Source: an uncultured Parabacteroides sp. (lineage in GTDB: Bacteria > Bacteroidota > Bacteroidia > Bacteroidales > Tannerellaceae). From it: a stretch of DNA of 7,843 nucleotides. Each line of letters begins with the position of its first letter. Positions within the stretch are counted from its first letter, which is position 1. Below the pieces are notes generated by a model, which did no database searches, was not told the DNA's origin, and was given only the letters and a program-made list of their open reading frames with translations. The stretch lies in the NCBI GenBank assembly GCA_900552415.1, contig USAD01000129.1:1-7843 (forward strand). The letters run 5' to 3'. Below are positions 1-6,770 of the stretch, piece after piece. The position numbers and the translations under genes were made by a program.

Positions 1-1263
1 CACACTGATATCAAATTCGCCCGCCATGCTGCCAGAATTATACAAATACATTCCTAAATCGAATGGCGAGCCTACAGGTAATGGCAACTGGCTACTTTCC
101 GGCTCCGCACCAAAACGTAACTCATAAATCGGCGACTCACCCTCATTCTTTTTAGCCCCGATCATCATCCAATGCCCATAATAAAATTTTCCGCTCTCCT
201 CATTTCCCAAGGCAGACAACAGGAAATAGCCATTACAGTAACCACTCCATCCCCAATTTATGCTGAAATAATGGTTGGAATCATAACCGTCGCAAACGAA
301 TAAATGACCGGCATTTTCCTTGGTATTTCCAAGATATAATACACGCAAGCCGGCAACATCCGAATAGAAATCCCGACGGACTGCCCGTGTGGTCAAGCTA
401 TAATCAAAAACGTTTTTCAATGCCATAGCGGCATCGCTCACGCTCGAGGAACTTTCATTCCTCGTGTACACCATATTGATATTAGCCCCAATATGCCACA
501 TTAACTTGGCGATCTCGGGAGCGTTATTGCCCGTTACAGTCAAAGGCATACTGTTCCAGTTATAACCACTTGAATAATTCAGGGGCTCACATCTCCATTC
601 GGGATGTTTAGAGGCCAAGGGATGAACGGATACTCCTTTTTGGGTACCCAATGGCCATTGATGATATCGCATAATAATCGCGGTCGCTGTCGCGCCACAA
701 CCTGTCAAGGCACGTTGCCCGTTAATCGTGGGGCACATCGCGTTATATGGACTTACCTGATCCCATTTAGCCGTCTCAAGCAACACACCACCGCTCCGCA
801 AAGCTGTCCCGCTCAAATAACTGCTCCACTCGGCAGAGACATCGGCTGAAGGCTCGATATTCTGCTCCTCTGCCCAGGTGATCTGGTCTTGATAATATTC
901 CAGATGGGCACTCAGGTTTTCCGGCAGGTTCTCCGGATTGAACTGTCCCTCGAGGGAATAACCCAAAATGGGATGTACACGATCGTCGCCCGCTACGATG
1001 GCGAACCCATTATTTCCCGAGAAATTAAAAACAAAATAATCGGCGATGTCCGTCATCGCGCCACTTCGCAAGGCTGCACCCGATTGTCCAGGGACCGCCA
1101 TATAGACTAACGACAAATCACCGGAGGAACGCAGGGCGCTACTCCCTTTCGCTACACTCTCAGCCACCTTACGGGCCGTGGAAAGATCGATTCGTTCAGC
1201 CCAGGCACCTACAATTGACAGGCAAAGGAAATACAATATCCAAAAATGCTTTTTCCTCCTCAT
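1..1263 (-). CDS. C10 family (streptopain/SpeB-like) secreted cysteine protease precursor, partial at 3' end
   Basis: Reading the minus strand from ATG at 1263 gives 421 codons, open to the window edge, so the C-terminus is missing. Residues 1-22 are a Sec signal peptide: basic RRKK, a hydrophobic core, and a likely cut after AWA. There is no lipobox. Residues about 23-130 match the inhibitory pro-region (Spi type) of this family, with YFVFNF, GFAIVAGDD and PILGYS. The catalytic domain runs from about 160 to 372. Cys189 lies in LTGCGATATAIIMRYH, His320 in AGHLFVCDG, and the oxyanion tryptophan in INWGW (336-339); all key residues are present. After about 375 a new domain begins (YELRFGAEPE...), probably one of the Ig-like C-terminal modules of Bacteroidetes homologues. 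The family cleaves proteins outside the cell after autocatalytic removal of the pro-region. The triple ALRS motif is discussed under findings. It is separated from the operon upstream by 248 bp and is probably transcribed alone. The family call is very firm; the physiological substrate is unknown. Confidence 0.95.
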   Translation of the reverse strand, partial: MRRKKHFWILYFLCLSIVGAWAERIDLSTARKVAESVAKGSSALRSSGDLSLVYMAVPGQSGAALRSGAMTDIADYFVFNFSGNNGFAIVAGDDRVHPILGYSLEGQFNPENLPENLSAHLEYYQDQITWAEEQNIEPSADVSAEWSSYLSGTALRSGGVLLETAKWDQVSPYNAMCPTINGQRALTGCGATATAIIMRYHQWPLGTQKGVSVHPLASKHPEWRCEPLNYSSGYNWNSMPLTVTGNNAPEIAKLMWHIGANINMVYTRNESSSSVSDAAMALKNVFDYSLTTRAVRRDFYSDVAGLRVLYLGNTKENAGHLFVCDGYDSNHYFSINWGWSGYCNGYFLLSALGNEESGKFYYGHWMMIGAKKNEGESPIYELRFGAEPESSQLPLPVGSPFDLGMYLYNSGSMAGEFDISV

Positions 1264-1511
1264 GGTTTCCAATAAATTATTAGGTTTAACATTAACAATA
1301 GCCAATCGAACGAATATATGGAGAAATTATTTATCGTGCAATCAAGGCTATTCTTGATTCCGTATATAATAGCGAAAACACGGATAAGCGGTCTAAAATA
1401 ACGGTTAAACGTCAAAGATTGTTTATCCCGATACGTACGTTCGTATCGCCTTACACGTACGTACGTGATCGCCGACACATACGTTCGTAAGACCCGACAC
1501 ATACGTTCGTG
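1264..1511. other. Intergenic region between ybaN-like gene and C10 protease gene
   Basis: 248 bp without a credible gene. The right third holds four 22-bp-spaced palindromic repeats (annotated separately). The left part, AT-rich, should hold the protease promoter and leader on the minus strand. I looked for the Bacteroidales pair TTTG / TAnnTTTG and found only partial -7 matches (TATTTTAG, TAATTTCT) without a correctly spaced -33 element, so no promoter is called. Two smaller inverted repeats lie here: 1340-1359 (7-bp perfect arms) and 1403-1428 (8-bp arms, one mismatch). There is no Shine-Dalgarno in front of the protease ATG, as is usual in this phylum. Confidence 0.7.
1340..1359. repeat. 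Perfect inverted repeat in protease leader/promoter region
   Basis: AATCAAG (1340-1346), 6-nt spacer, CTTGATT (1353-1359). The arms are perfect and lie about 80 bp upstream of the protease start codon. This could be an operator half-site pair or a small leader hairpin. No U-run follows on either strand, so it is not a terminator. Function is inferred only from position. Confidence 0.45.
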
Positions 1512-1513
1512 TC
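1429..1513. repeat. Four tandem palindromic repeats with exact 22-bp period
   Basis: The core TACGTWCGT occurs at 1436, 1458, 1480 and 1502, each exactly 22 bp from the last. Units 1, 3 and 4 read TACGTTCGT; unit 2 reads TACGTACGT. Units 3 and 4 share the 17-mer CCGACACATACGTTCGT (1472-1488 and 1494-1510). Each unit centres on ACGT, and three are clear dyads: 1429-1448 has 7-bp arms CGATACG/CGTATCG, 1454-1467 is a perfect 14-bp palindrome, and 1496-1513 has 5-bp arms GACAC/GTGTC. Unit 3 is eroded. The last unit runs into the stop codon of the upstream gene (1512-1514). A 22-bp spacing is about two helical turns, so a protein could bind all four on one face. Alternatives are a run of RNA 3'-end hairpins or a simple intergenic minisatellite. 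Confidence 0.85.
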
Positions 1514-1892
1514 ACCGTCGTCCTTTGGCGGTTGGGAAAGAGAGGACATACCAGGTCACGCCAATGGCGACCACCAGGATCAGCAGGTCGATCGCCCAAT
1601 GGGCATCCAGGAAAAGGAAGGTGGAAATGGCGGAGCCCCACATGACCACCACGGTCACGATCTTGCCATGCAAAGGGATGGCTTTTTCCTCCAGGAAACC
1701 ACGCATATACCCCCCGAAATAGGGATTGCGCATGACACGGGCATACAGGCGGTTAGAGCCTCGCAAATAGAACCAGCAGGTCAATAGCCAGAAAGGAGTA
1801 GTTGGGAGCAATGGGAGGAAAAGCCCCAATGCGCCCAACAACAGGAACATCGTTCCCAGAATTACGTAAACCGGCTGGCGGAGTGGCCTCAT
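1512..1892 (-). CDS. DUF454 (YbaN-like) small inner-membrane protein
   Basis: 126 residues, close to the length of E. coli YbaN. The family signature is clear near the N-terminus: LGALGLFLPLLPTTPFWLL (residues 19-37), followed by a conserved RNPYFGGYMRGFLEEKAIP segment (55-73). Predicted membrane segments lie at about 8-30, 76-94 and 98-117; the C-terminus is basic (TAKGRR). The molecular role of DUF454 proteins is not established, so none is assigned. The start codon overlaps the fmt stop in TGATG (1894-1890), a layout that favours re-initiation by ribosomes finishing fmt; this fixes the start and makes it the last gene of the operon. Its stop lies inside the edge of the palindromic repeat array. 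Confidence 0.9.
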   Translation of the reverse strand: MRPLRQPVYVILGTMFLLLGALGLFLPLLPTTPFWLLTCWFYLRGSNRLYARVMRNPYFGGYMRGFLEEKAIPLHGKIVTVVVMWGSAISTFLFLDAHWAIDLLILVVAIGVTWYVLSFPTAKGRR

Positions 1893-2869
1893 CAGTCGAT
1901 CGTATAAGTGTCAATCTGCTTGAAGCCGTTCAGGAAGCTGGCAATGTCCATCCGTTTCTTGCCTGCCAACTGGACTGAGCGCAAGCGCAGGAAACCGTCG
2001 GGGACGGCCACGTCCAGATAGGAGCGCTTGTCCGTACGCAACGTACCGACCGCCAGCTGATGTAGCTCCTCGATCTTCTCGGACTCAAACAGCTTCAATA
2101 CCAACCGATTGCCATCCGACTGGGCGACCAGTTCCGTCCAGGCCGCCGGATAGGGCGCCAGGCCGCGGATAAAGTCGTAGATCCGCTTGACCGGCTGGTG
2201 CCAGTCGACCCGGCAGGTCTCCTTGAAGATCTTCGGAGCGGGACGCAAGGTGGAGGCATCCTGGTAAAGGGTCTCCTGGGCTACCGACTCTACCTCGCCG
2301 GAGAGGATCAGGTCGACAGTCTCGGTCACCAGCCCCGCGCCAAGACGCATCAGGGCATCGTGGATTACCTCTGCGTTGTCGGTATCGGCGATCGGATAAC
2401 TTTTCTGCCGGATAATACGTCCGGTGTCAATCTCGTGTGTCAGGAAAAAGGAGGTGACGCCAGTCTCCGTATCGCCATTAATGATGGCCCAGTTGATCGG
2501 CGCGGCGCCCCGATATTGCGGCAACAAAGAGGCGTGCAGGTTGAAAGTGCCGAAGCGGGGCATATTCCAGACCACCTCTGGCAGCATCCTGAAGGCCACG
2601 ACGATCTGGAGATCGGCCTGATAGGCACGCAACGCCTCGAGGAAGGCCTCATCTTTCAACTTGACCGGTTGCAAGACAGGCAGGCCGACCGACACGGCGT
2701 ATTGCTTCACGGCACTTGCCTGAAGGACGCTCCCGTGACGGCCCATTGGCTTATCGGGCATCGTGACGACAGCGACCACTTGATAACCACCTTCTACCAA
2801 CGCCCGCAGGCTCTCGACCGCAAAGTCGGGCGTTCCCATATAAATAATGCGTAAATCTTTCTTTTCCAT
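1892..2869 (-). CDS. fmt: Methionyl-tRNA formyltransferase
   Basis: 325 residues, close to the usual ~310-325. The enzyme moves the formyl group from 10-formyltetrahydrofolate to the amino group of Met-tRNA(fMet) in the cytoplasm, for translation initiation. The N-terminal Rossmann domain starts with RIIYMGTPDFAVESL. The catalytic set is intact: Asn110 and His112 in FNLHAS, the SLLPQYRGAAPINWAI segment (114-129), and Asp148 in HEIDTGRI. GDTETGVT (132-139) is also typical. The C-terminal tRNA-binding domain occupies roughly 210-325. It starts 18 bp after the CLC gene and overlaps the following DUF454 gene by one base. There is no Shine-Dalgarno. Regulation is probably from the promoter upstream of the first operon gene. 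The usual partner def (peptide deformylase) is not in the window. Confidence 0.98.
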   Translation of the reverse strand: MEKKDLRIIYMGTPDFAVESLRALVEGGYQVVAVVTMPDKPMGRHGSVLQASAVKQYAVSVGLPVLQPVKLKDEAFLEALRAYQADLQIVVAFRMLPEVVWNMPRFGTFNLHASLLPQYRGAAPINWAIINGDTETGVTSFFLTHEIDTGRIIRQKSYPIADTDNAEVIHDALMRLGAGLVTETVDLILSGEVESVAQETLYQDASTLRPAPKIFKETCRVDWHQPVKRIYDFIRGLAPYPAAWTELVAQSDGNRLVLKLFESEKIEELHQLAVGTLRTDKRSYLDVAVPDGFLRLRSVQLAGKKRMDIASFLNGFKQIDTYTID

Positions 2870-2887
2870 TCTATTCTTGATTAGGGG

Positions 2888-4672
2888 TTAATCGCCCGAG
2901 AAATTGTCGACAAGGACTTCCCGGTACGAATTGAATATTTTTGATTTCGACATGAAACCGACGTAATGCCCATTCTCGTCGATCACAGGCAGGTTCCACG
3001 CTTTCGTATCGTCGAACACACGCATGATCGCGTCCATCGGCGAATTCAGCTGGATCTTGGCAGGTGCCGAGACCATGAATTTCGAGACATGGAAGCGATC
3101 GTAAAGTTCCGGCCGGAACATGATATTACGGATATTGTCCAACAAGACAATGCCCAAAAGGACACCCTTGTCGTCCACGACCGGAAAGACATTGCGGCTA
3201 CTGCGGGAGATCACCTTGACCATATCGCCCAACGACATATCGGGCGAGACCACCTGAAAATCCTTCTCGACCATATTGTCGGCCCGCAAAAGAGTCAGGA
3301 CCGCCTTGTCCTTATGGTGTGTCAGCAACTCGCCCTTCTGAGCCAAACGCATTGAATAGATACTGTGAGGCTCGAACATGAGAATCGTGATATAAGAACT
3401 GATGGAGACGATCATCAAGGGCAGGAAAAGATCGTAACCACCAGTCAGCTCAGCGATCAGGAAGACTCCCGTAAGTGGCGCGTGCATCACGCCCGACATG
3501 ACACCTGCCATACCCAACAGGGCGAAATTCTTCTCCGAGAGATACATCGTAAAGGGGAAGAAGTTGGAGGTATGGGCAAAAATAAAGCCCGCGATACAGC
3601 CCAAATAAAGGCTGGGCGCGAAGATACCACCACAACCACCACCCGCATTGGTGGCGCTCGAGGCAAATACCTTGGTCAGCAAGATCAGCGACAGGAAGAT
3701 CAGAACCCCGAAGTAGGTGTCGTTGAGGTTATAAAAGAGACTCTTGTCCATGATATGCGAGAACTGACCGTTCAAGAGCGAGGTAATCGTATCGTAACCC
3801 TCACCATACAACGGCGGGAAGAGGAAGATCAGGACACTCAGCGTCACGCCACCCAACAGGAATTTCTTCCAATAGACACCCAGGTCGCGGTACATACCTT
3901 CCACCCGGTTCATGACCCGCGTGACATAAAGAGAGACCAAACCGCAGAAAATACCCAGCAGCAACACATAAGGGATACGCTCGATCTCGAACGACTCGGT
4001 CTGCGAGAAATGGAACATCGCCTCCGTTCCCGTAAAGATATAGGACATGGTAGCCGCCGTCACCGACGAGATGAGCAGGGGCAAGACCGAGGTCATCGTC
4101 AAGTCGAGCATCAACACCTCGATCACGAAGACCAGACCGGCGATCGGTGCCTTAAAGATTCCGGCCACGGCGCCCGCGGCACCACAACCGACCAGCAACA
4201 TCAATGTCTTCTGCTCCATCCGGAACAGCCGTCCGAGGTTCGAGCCAATGGCGGCCCCGGTCAACACGATCGGCGCCTCCGCTCCGACTGATCCACCAAA
4301 GCCGATCGTCACGGAGCTGGCCACGATAGAGGTCCACATATTGTGGGGCTTGATACGACTCTTACGTTGGGATATGGCATAAAGGATCTTCGTCACACCG
4401 TGACTGATATCATCTCTCACGATATACTTGACAAACAGACCAGCCAACAGGATACCCATCACGGGATAGAGCAAATAGAGGTAATTGGCTCCATCCACAT
4501 TGAAATTACCCGTCAGGAGATGTTGGATGAAATGGATCAAATGCTTCAAGATAATCGCCGAGGCCGCCGTGCAAACCCCGACCAGGAAACTGACGATCAA
4601 GATAAAATGACGCTCCTTAATATGTTTCTCCCGCCAAAGCAGAAACCGGTAAAACCAACCTTCTATAATCAT
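2888..4672 (-). CDS. CLC family chloride channel/transporter with C-terminal CBS pair
   Basis: 594 residues: a CLC membrane domain (about 20-450) and two cytoplasmic CBS domains (about 465-590), which in this family often bind adenine nucleotides and gate transport. The anion-path motifs are visible. The gating glutamate is Glu132 in SVGAEAP, the helix-N motif is GGIFAPSLYLG (348-358), and the central tyrosine is Tyr439 in HSIYSM. The first filter motif is diverged (SHGVTKI instead of GSGIPE). In helix H the sequence is AGLVFVIEV (178-186), so the position of the internal proton glutamate of E. coli ClcA (Glu203) is Val186, as in eukaryotic CLC channels. This hints at a channel or uncoupled carrier rather than a 2Cl-/H+ exchanger; the alignment was done by eye. 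It starts 9 bp after the glycosyltransferase gene and ends 18 bp before fmt. The family call is firm; the mechanism is inferred. Confidence 0.96.
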   Translation of the reverse strand: MIIEGWFYRFLLWREKHIKERHFILIVSFLVGVCTAASAIILKHLIHFIQHLLTGNFNVDGANYLYLLYPVMGILLAGLFVKYIVRDDISHGVTKILYAISQRKSRIKPHNMWTSIVASSVTIGFGGSVGAEAPIVLTGAAIGSNLGRLFRMEQKTLMLLVGCGAAGAVAGIFKAPIAGLVFVIEVLMLDLTMTSVLPLLISSVTAATMSYIFTGTEAMFHFSQTESFEIERIPYVLLLGIFCGLVSLYVTRVMNRVEGMYRDLGVYWKKFLLGGVTLSVLIFLFPPLYGEGYDTITSLLNGQFSHIMDKSLFYNLNDTYFGVLIFLSLILLTKVFASSATNAGGGCGGIFAPSLYLGCIAGFIFAHTSNFFPFTMYLSEKNFALLGMAGVMSGVMHAPLTGVFLIAELTGGYDLFLPLMIVSISSYITILMFEPHSIYSMRLAQKGELLTHHKDKAVLTLLRADNMVEKDFQVVSPDMSLGDMVKVISRSSRNVFPVVDDKGVLLGIVLLDNIRNIMFRPELYDRFHVSKFMVSAPAKIQLNSPMDAIMRVFDDTKAWNLPVIDENGHYVGFMSKSKIFNSYREVLVDNFSGD

Positions 4673-4681
4673 AACACTTTA

Positions 4682-6076
4682 CTATATTCCTTTTCCGGTA
4701 ACCACTGTTATTACCGTATATATCAATATTTTCAAATCCATCGCCAACGACATGTTCTCATAATAAAGCATGTCGTACTCCAGACGCTCGATCATCTGGT
4801 CCACATTGCCCGCATAACCGTATTTCACCATTCCCAACGAGGTAATCCCGGGACGGACGTTGTGCAACAGATAATAATACGGGACCCGCTTCACGATCTG
4901 GTCAATAAAATACTTCCGCTCGGGGCGAGGCCCTACCAGCGACATGTCGCCCTTCAGCACGTTCCAAAACTGAGGCAACTCATCCAACCGGTACTTACGC
5001 AAGATATGACCGAAAGGGGTAATCCGCTCGTCATCGACCTTTGACAAGAGAGGACCCGCCTTCTCAGCGTCCAGACGCATGGTCCGGAACTTATAGATCA
5101 TGAAAGGACGCCCCAGATAACCTATACGCTCCTGCTTGAACAGGACCGGCCCCTCGGAATCCCGCTTCACACGCCAGGCGATATAGACAAACAGCGGAGA
5201 GAGCAACAACAGCGCCAAGGCGGAGGCGGCCTTGTCGAACACCAACTTGATGTTCTTCTCCGCGTCCGAGAAATTATTGGCGGTCATGTCGACCAATGGG
5301 ATACCCTGGATCGCATTGATCTTCACCTTCGGATAAAACGACTGGCGATTGATCAGGATCTTCACGGGCAACTTATAACGATAGAGGGAATAGATGATCT
5401 CCTTACCCGCCTCACGGGAAGCGGCGTCCAAGGCGACTACGATCTCATCCACCTTATGTTCCAAAATTAAGGACGGAACCGACTCGAGAGAACCCAGATA
5501 GGGCTGGGCCAAATGTTCCGTCTCCTCATCCGTCCCGACAAAACCGACAACCCGATATCCCTTGGCCGTCAGGTCTTCGCCAATCAGGACCGCCTCGCGA
5601 CCTGATCCGATAACCAGCACGTTCAAGGCCAGCAGGCCCCGCCTCGTCAGCCGCAGGCTGCTCTGCGTAATAAAGAGCCGCGGCAGGTATATCCCCACGA
5701 ACTGCAAGCCCAGCAATGAGAAAAAGATCACATAATAGACATTGTAGGACTTGGGCAGGTCGTTCAGCACAAAGACAAAAAAAAGCAGGATCACGCCTAT
5801 ACCCACGGAGATCAACGTCGTGAACAACTCAGCCAGACGCGACTTGCCATATGGGCTGTTATAGTAACCCGACAACCAAAACAGGGCCAGCCAGAAGAAA
5901 GGGATCAGCAACTGTCCCTGCCAGACAGCGTCGTAACGAACATAAGAAGCAAAGGTATCAAAGCCCTCATAGCGTGCGATCTCCTCATAACGAATGAGGT
6001 TAAAAAGACCCCAGACCACCGCCGAAGCGACAAAGTCCGTCACGGCATATTTCAAGGCTTGGATACTTTTCCTCAT
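4682..6076 (-). CDS. Polyprenyl-phosphate sugar-1-phosphate transferase (WbaP/WcaJ-type, bacterial sugar transferase)
   Basis: 464 residues, the normal size for the large polyprenyl glycosylphosphotransferases that start exopolysaccharide, capsule or O-antigen/glycoprotein glycan synthesis by putting a sugar-1-phosphate on undecaprenyl phosphate. The N-terminal half has membrane segments (about 10-28, 53-70, 86-105, 112-132). A Rossmann-like domain follows (LNVLVIGSGREA, about 151-245). The catalytic sugar-transferase domain starts near 279 with a re-entrant membrane helix (LALLLLSPLFVYIAW), then KQERIGYLGRPF and YKFRTMRLDAE. The catalytic Asp365-Glu366 pair sits in YRLDELPQFWNVLKGD, followed by SLVGPRPE and RPGITSLG. 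The sugar cannot be read from sequence. Spacing is 2 bp after the TsaC stop and 9 bp before the CLC gene, so it is co-transcribed. No other glycan genes are in the window, which is unusual for this enzyme class. Confidence 0.95.
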   Translation of the reverse strand: MRKSIQALKYAVTDFVASAVVWGLFNLIRYEEIARYEGFDTFASYVRYDAVWQGQLLIPFFWLALFWLSGYYNSPYGKSRLAELFTTLISVGIGVILLFFVFVLNDLPKSYNVYYVIFFSLLGLQFVGIYLPRLFITQSSLRLTRRGLLALNVLVIGSGREAVLIGEDLTAKGYRVVGFVGTDEETEHLAQPYLGSLESVPSLILEHKVDEIVVALDAASREAGKEIIYSLYRYKLPVKILINRQSFYPKVKINAIQGIPLVDMTANNFSDAEKNIKLVFDKAASALALLLLSPLFVYIAWRVKRDSEGPVLFKQERIGYLGRPFMIYKFRTMRLDAEKAGPLLSKVDDERITPFGHILRKYRLDELPQFWNVLKGDMSLVGPRPERKYFIDQIVKRVPYYYLLHNVRPGITSLGMVKYGYAGNVDQMIERLEYDMLYYENMSLAMDLKILIYTVITVVTGKGI

Positions 6077-6078
6077 GC

Positions 6079-6657
6079 TCAGCGAATTACCTGTACCAGG
6101 CCGCCATCGCCCAACTTAATGATGCTGGAAGGCTTAGCTTTCGTCTGGTCATCCTGGCGATATTCTACAATATAATCGACGCCCTTCTTGACCTCCTCCG
6201 AGATTTCAGAGAATGAGGCGGGCGAAGGCTCGCCACTGATATTGGCGGAAGTCGAGACCACCGGCTTGCGGAAACGCTCACAAAGCTGACGCGAGAACGC
6301 CTCCCGAGTGATCCGGATCCCAACACTGCCATCCTCTCCCACCAGCGAGGGCGCCAGGTTCTTGGCATCCGAATAGATAATGGTCAAGGGCTTATCAGCG
6401 ACTTCGATCAGGTCCCAAGCGATATCCGGCACGTTCGACACGTAACCGTTCAGCTTAGCCTCACTATCCAGCAGCACCAGCATCGCCTTGTGGTCCGAGC
6501 GTCGTTTCAACTCGTAAACCCGGCGGACCGCCTCCTCGTTCGTGGCGTCGCAGCCGATTCCCCAAATCGTATCGGTAGGATAAAGGATCAAGCCACCGGC
6601 GGCCATCACCTCACAAGCCTTTTTCAAATCATCGTTCATAGCCATAATCTCATACAC
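6079..6657 (-). CDS. L-threonylcarbamoyladenylate synthase (TsaC/Sua5/YrdC family)
   Basis: 192 residues, a YrdC-only protein without the extra C-terminal Sua5 domain. The enzyme joins threonine, bicarbonate and ATP to give threonylcarbamoyl-AMP, which the TsaBDE system uses to make t6A at position 37 of ANN-decoding tRNAs. Signature elements: LILYPTDTIWGIGCDA (23-38, substrate pocket), YELKRRSDHKAM (49-59), SVGIRIT (111-117) and VVSTSANISG (133-142), followed by SSIIKL near the end. Three possible starts exist: Met1 (6657), Met5 (6645) and Met7 (6639). Conserved sequence begins only after residue 8, and the promoter's likely transcription start is just upstream of 6657, so Met5 or Met7 may be the real start. 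It is the first gene of the five-gene operon. Function call is firm, start uncertain. Confidence 0.95.
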   Translation of the reverse strand: MYEIMAMNDDLKKACEVMAAGGLILYPTDTIWGIGCDATNEEAVRRVYELKRRSDHKAMLVLLDSEAKLNGYVSNVPDIAWDLIEVADKPLTIIYSDAKNLAPSLVGEDGSVGIRITREAFSRQLCERFRKPVVSTSANISGEPSPASFSEISEEVKKGVDYIVEYRQDDQTKAKPSSIIKLGDGGLVQVIR

Positions 6658-6671
6658 CTAAATACAATCGA

Positions 6672-6703
6672 CAAATGTACGAATCATTTCTTCCATCAGC
6701 AAA
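6672..6703 (-). promoter_or_regulatory. Bacteroidetes-type promoter of the tsaC-fmt operon
   Basis: On the minus strand, TTTG (6703-6700) is followed by exactly 20 bp and then TACATTTG (6679-6672). This matches the known Bacteroides housekeeping promoter, -33 TTTG and -7 TAnnTTTG with 19-21 bp between them. The transcription start should be near 6665-6668. That leaves only about 8-11 nt before ATG 6657, or about 20-29 nt before ATG 6645/6639. All five downstream minus-strand genes are close enough to be served by it. Confidence 0.8.
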
Positions 6704-6761
6704 AATATGTTTCCAAAAAACTATTTTAGCGTTCCGATAAACGTATTCCATTTTTAATTTC

Positions 6762-6769
6762 TACCTTTA
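6762..6769 (+). promoter_or_regulatory. Possible -7 element facing recJ
   Basis: TACCTTTA matches TAnnTTTG in all but the last base. No TTTG lies 19-21 bp upstream, so only half of the promoter is supported. If used, transcription would begin near 6775 and give recJ a structured leader of about 170 nt. Confidence 0.3.
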
Positions 6770-6770
6770 C

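Noticed and set aside
604..1110. Two plus-strand small frames
   Set aside because: They are antisense to the C10 protease, which has an unbroken frame and all catalytic motifs.
1429..1513. CRISPR array
   Set aside because: The period is 22 bp with no distinct spacers, repeats of only 9-17 bp and palindromic cores; no cas genes nearby.
1260..1641. Small minus-strand frames across the repeat array (rich in RTYVS)
   Set aside because: Their sequence is produced by translating the 22-bp repeat, and they overlap the ybaN-like gene or the protease leader without start signals.
2198..2854. Plus-strand 218-residue frame
   Set aside because: Exact antisense of fmt, whose motifs are complete; no family resemblance.
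3365..4291. Plus-strand 308-residue frame
   Set aside because: It is antisense to the CLC gene, with low-complexity charged composition (many D, R, Q, H, E) typical of a shadow frame of a GC-rich membrane-protein gene.
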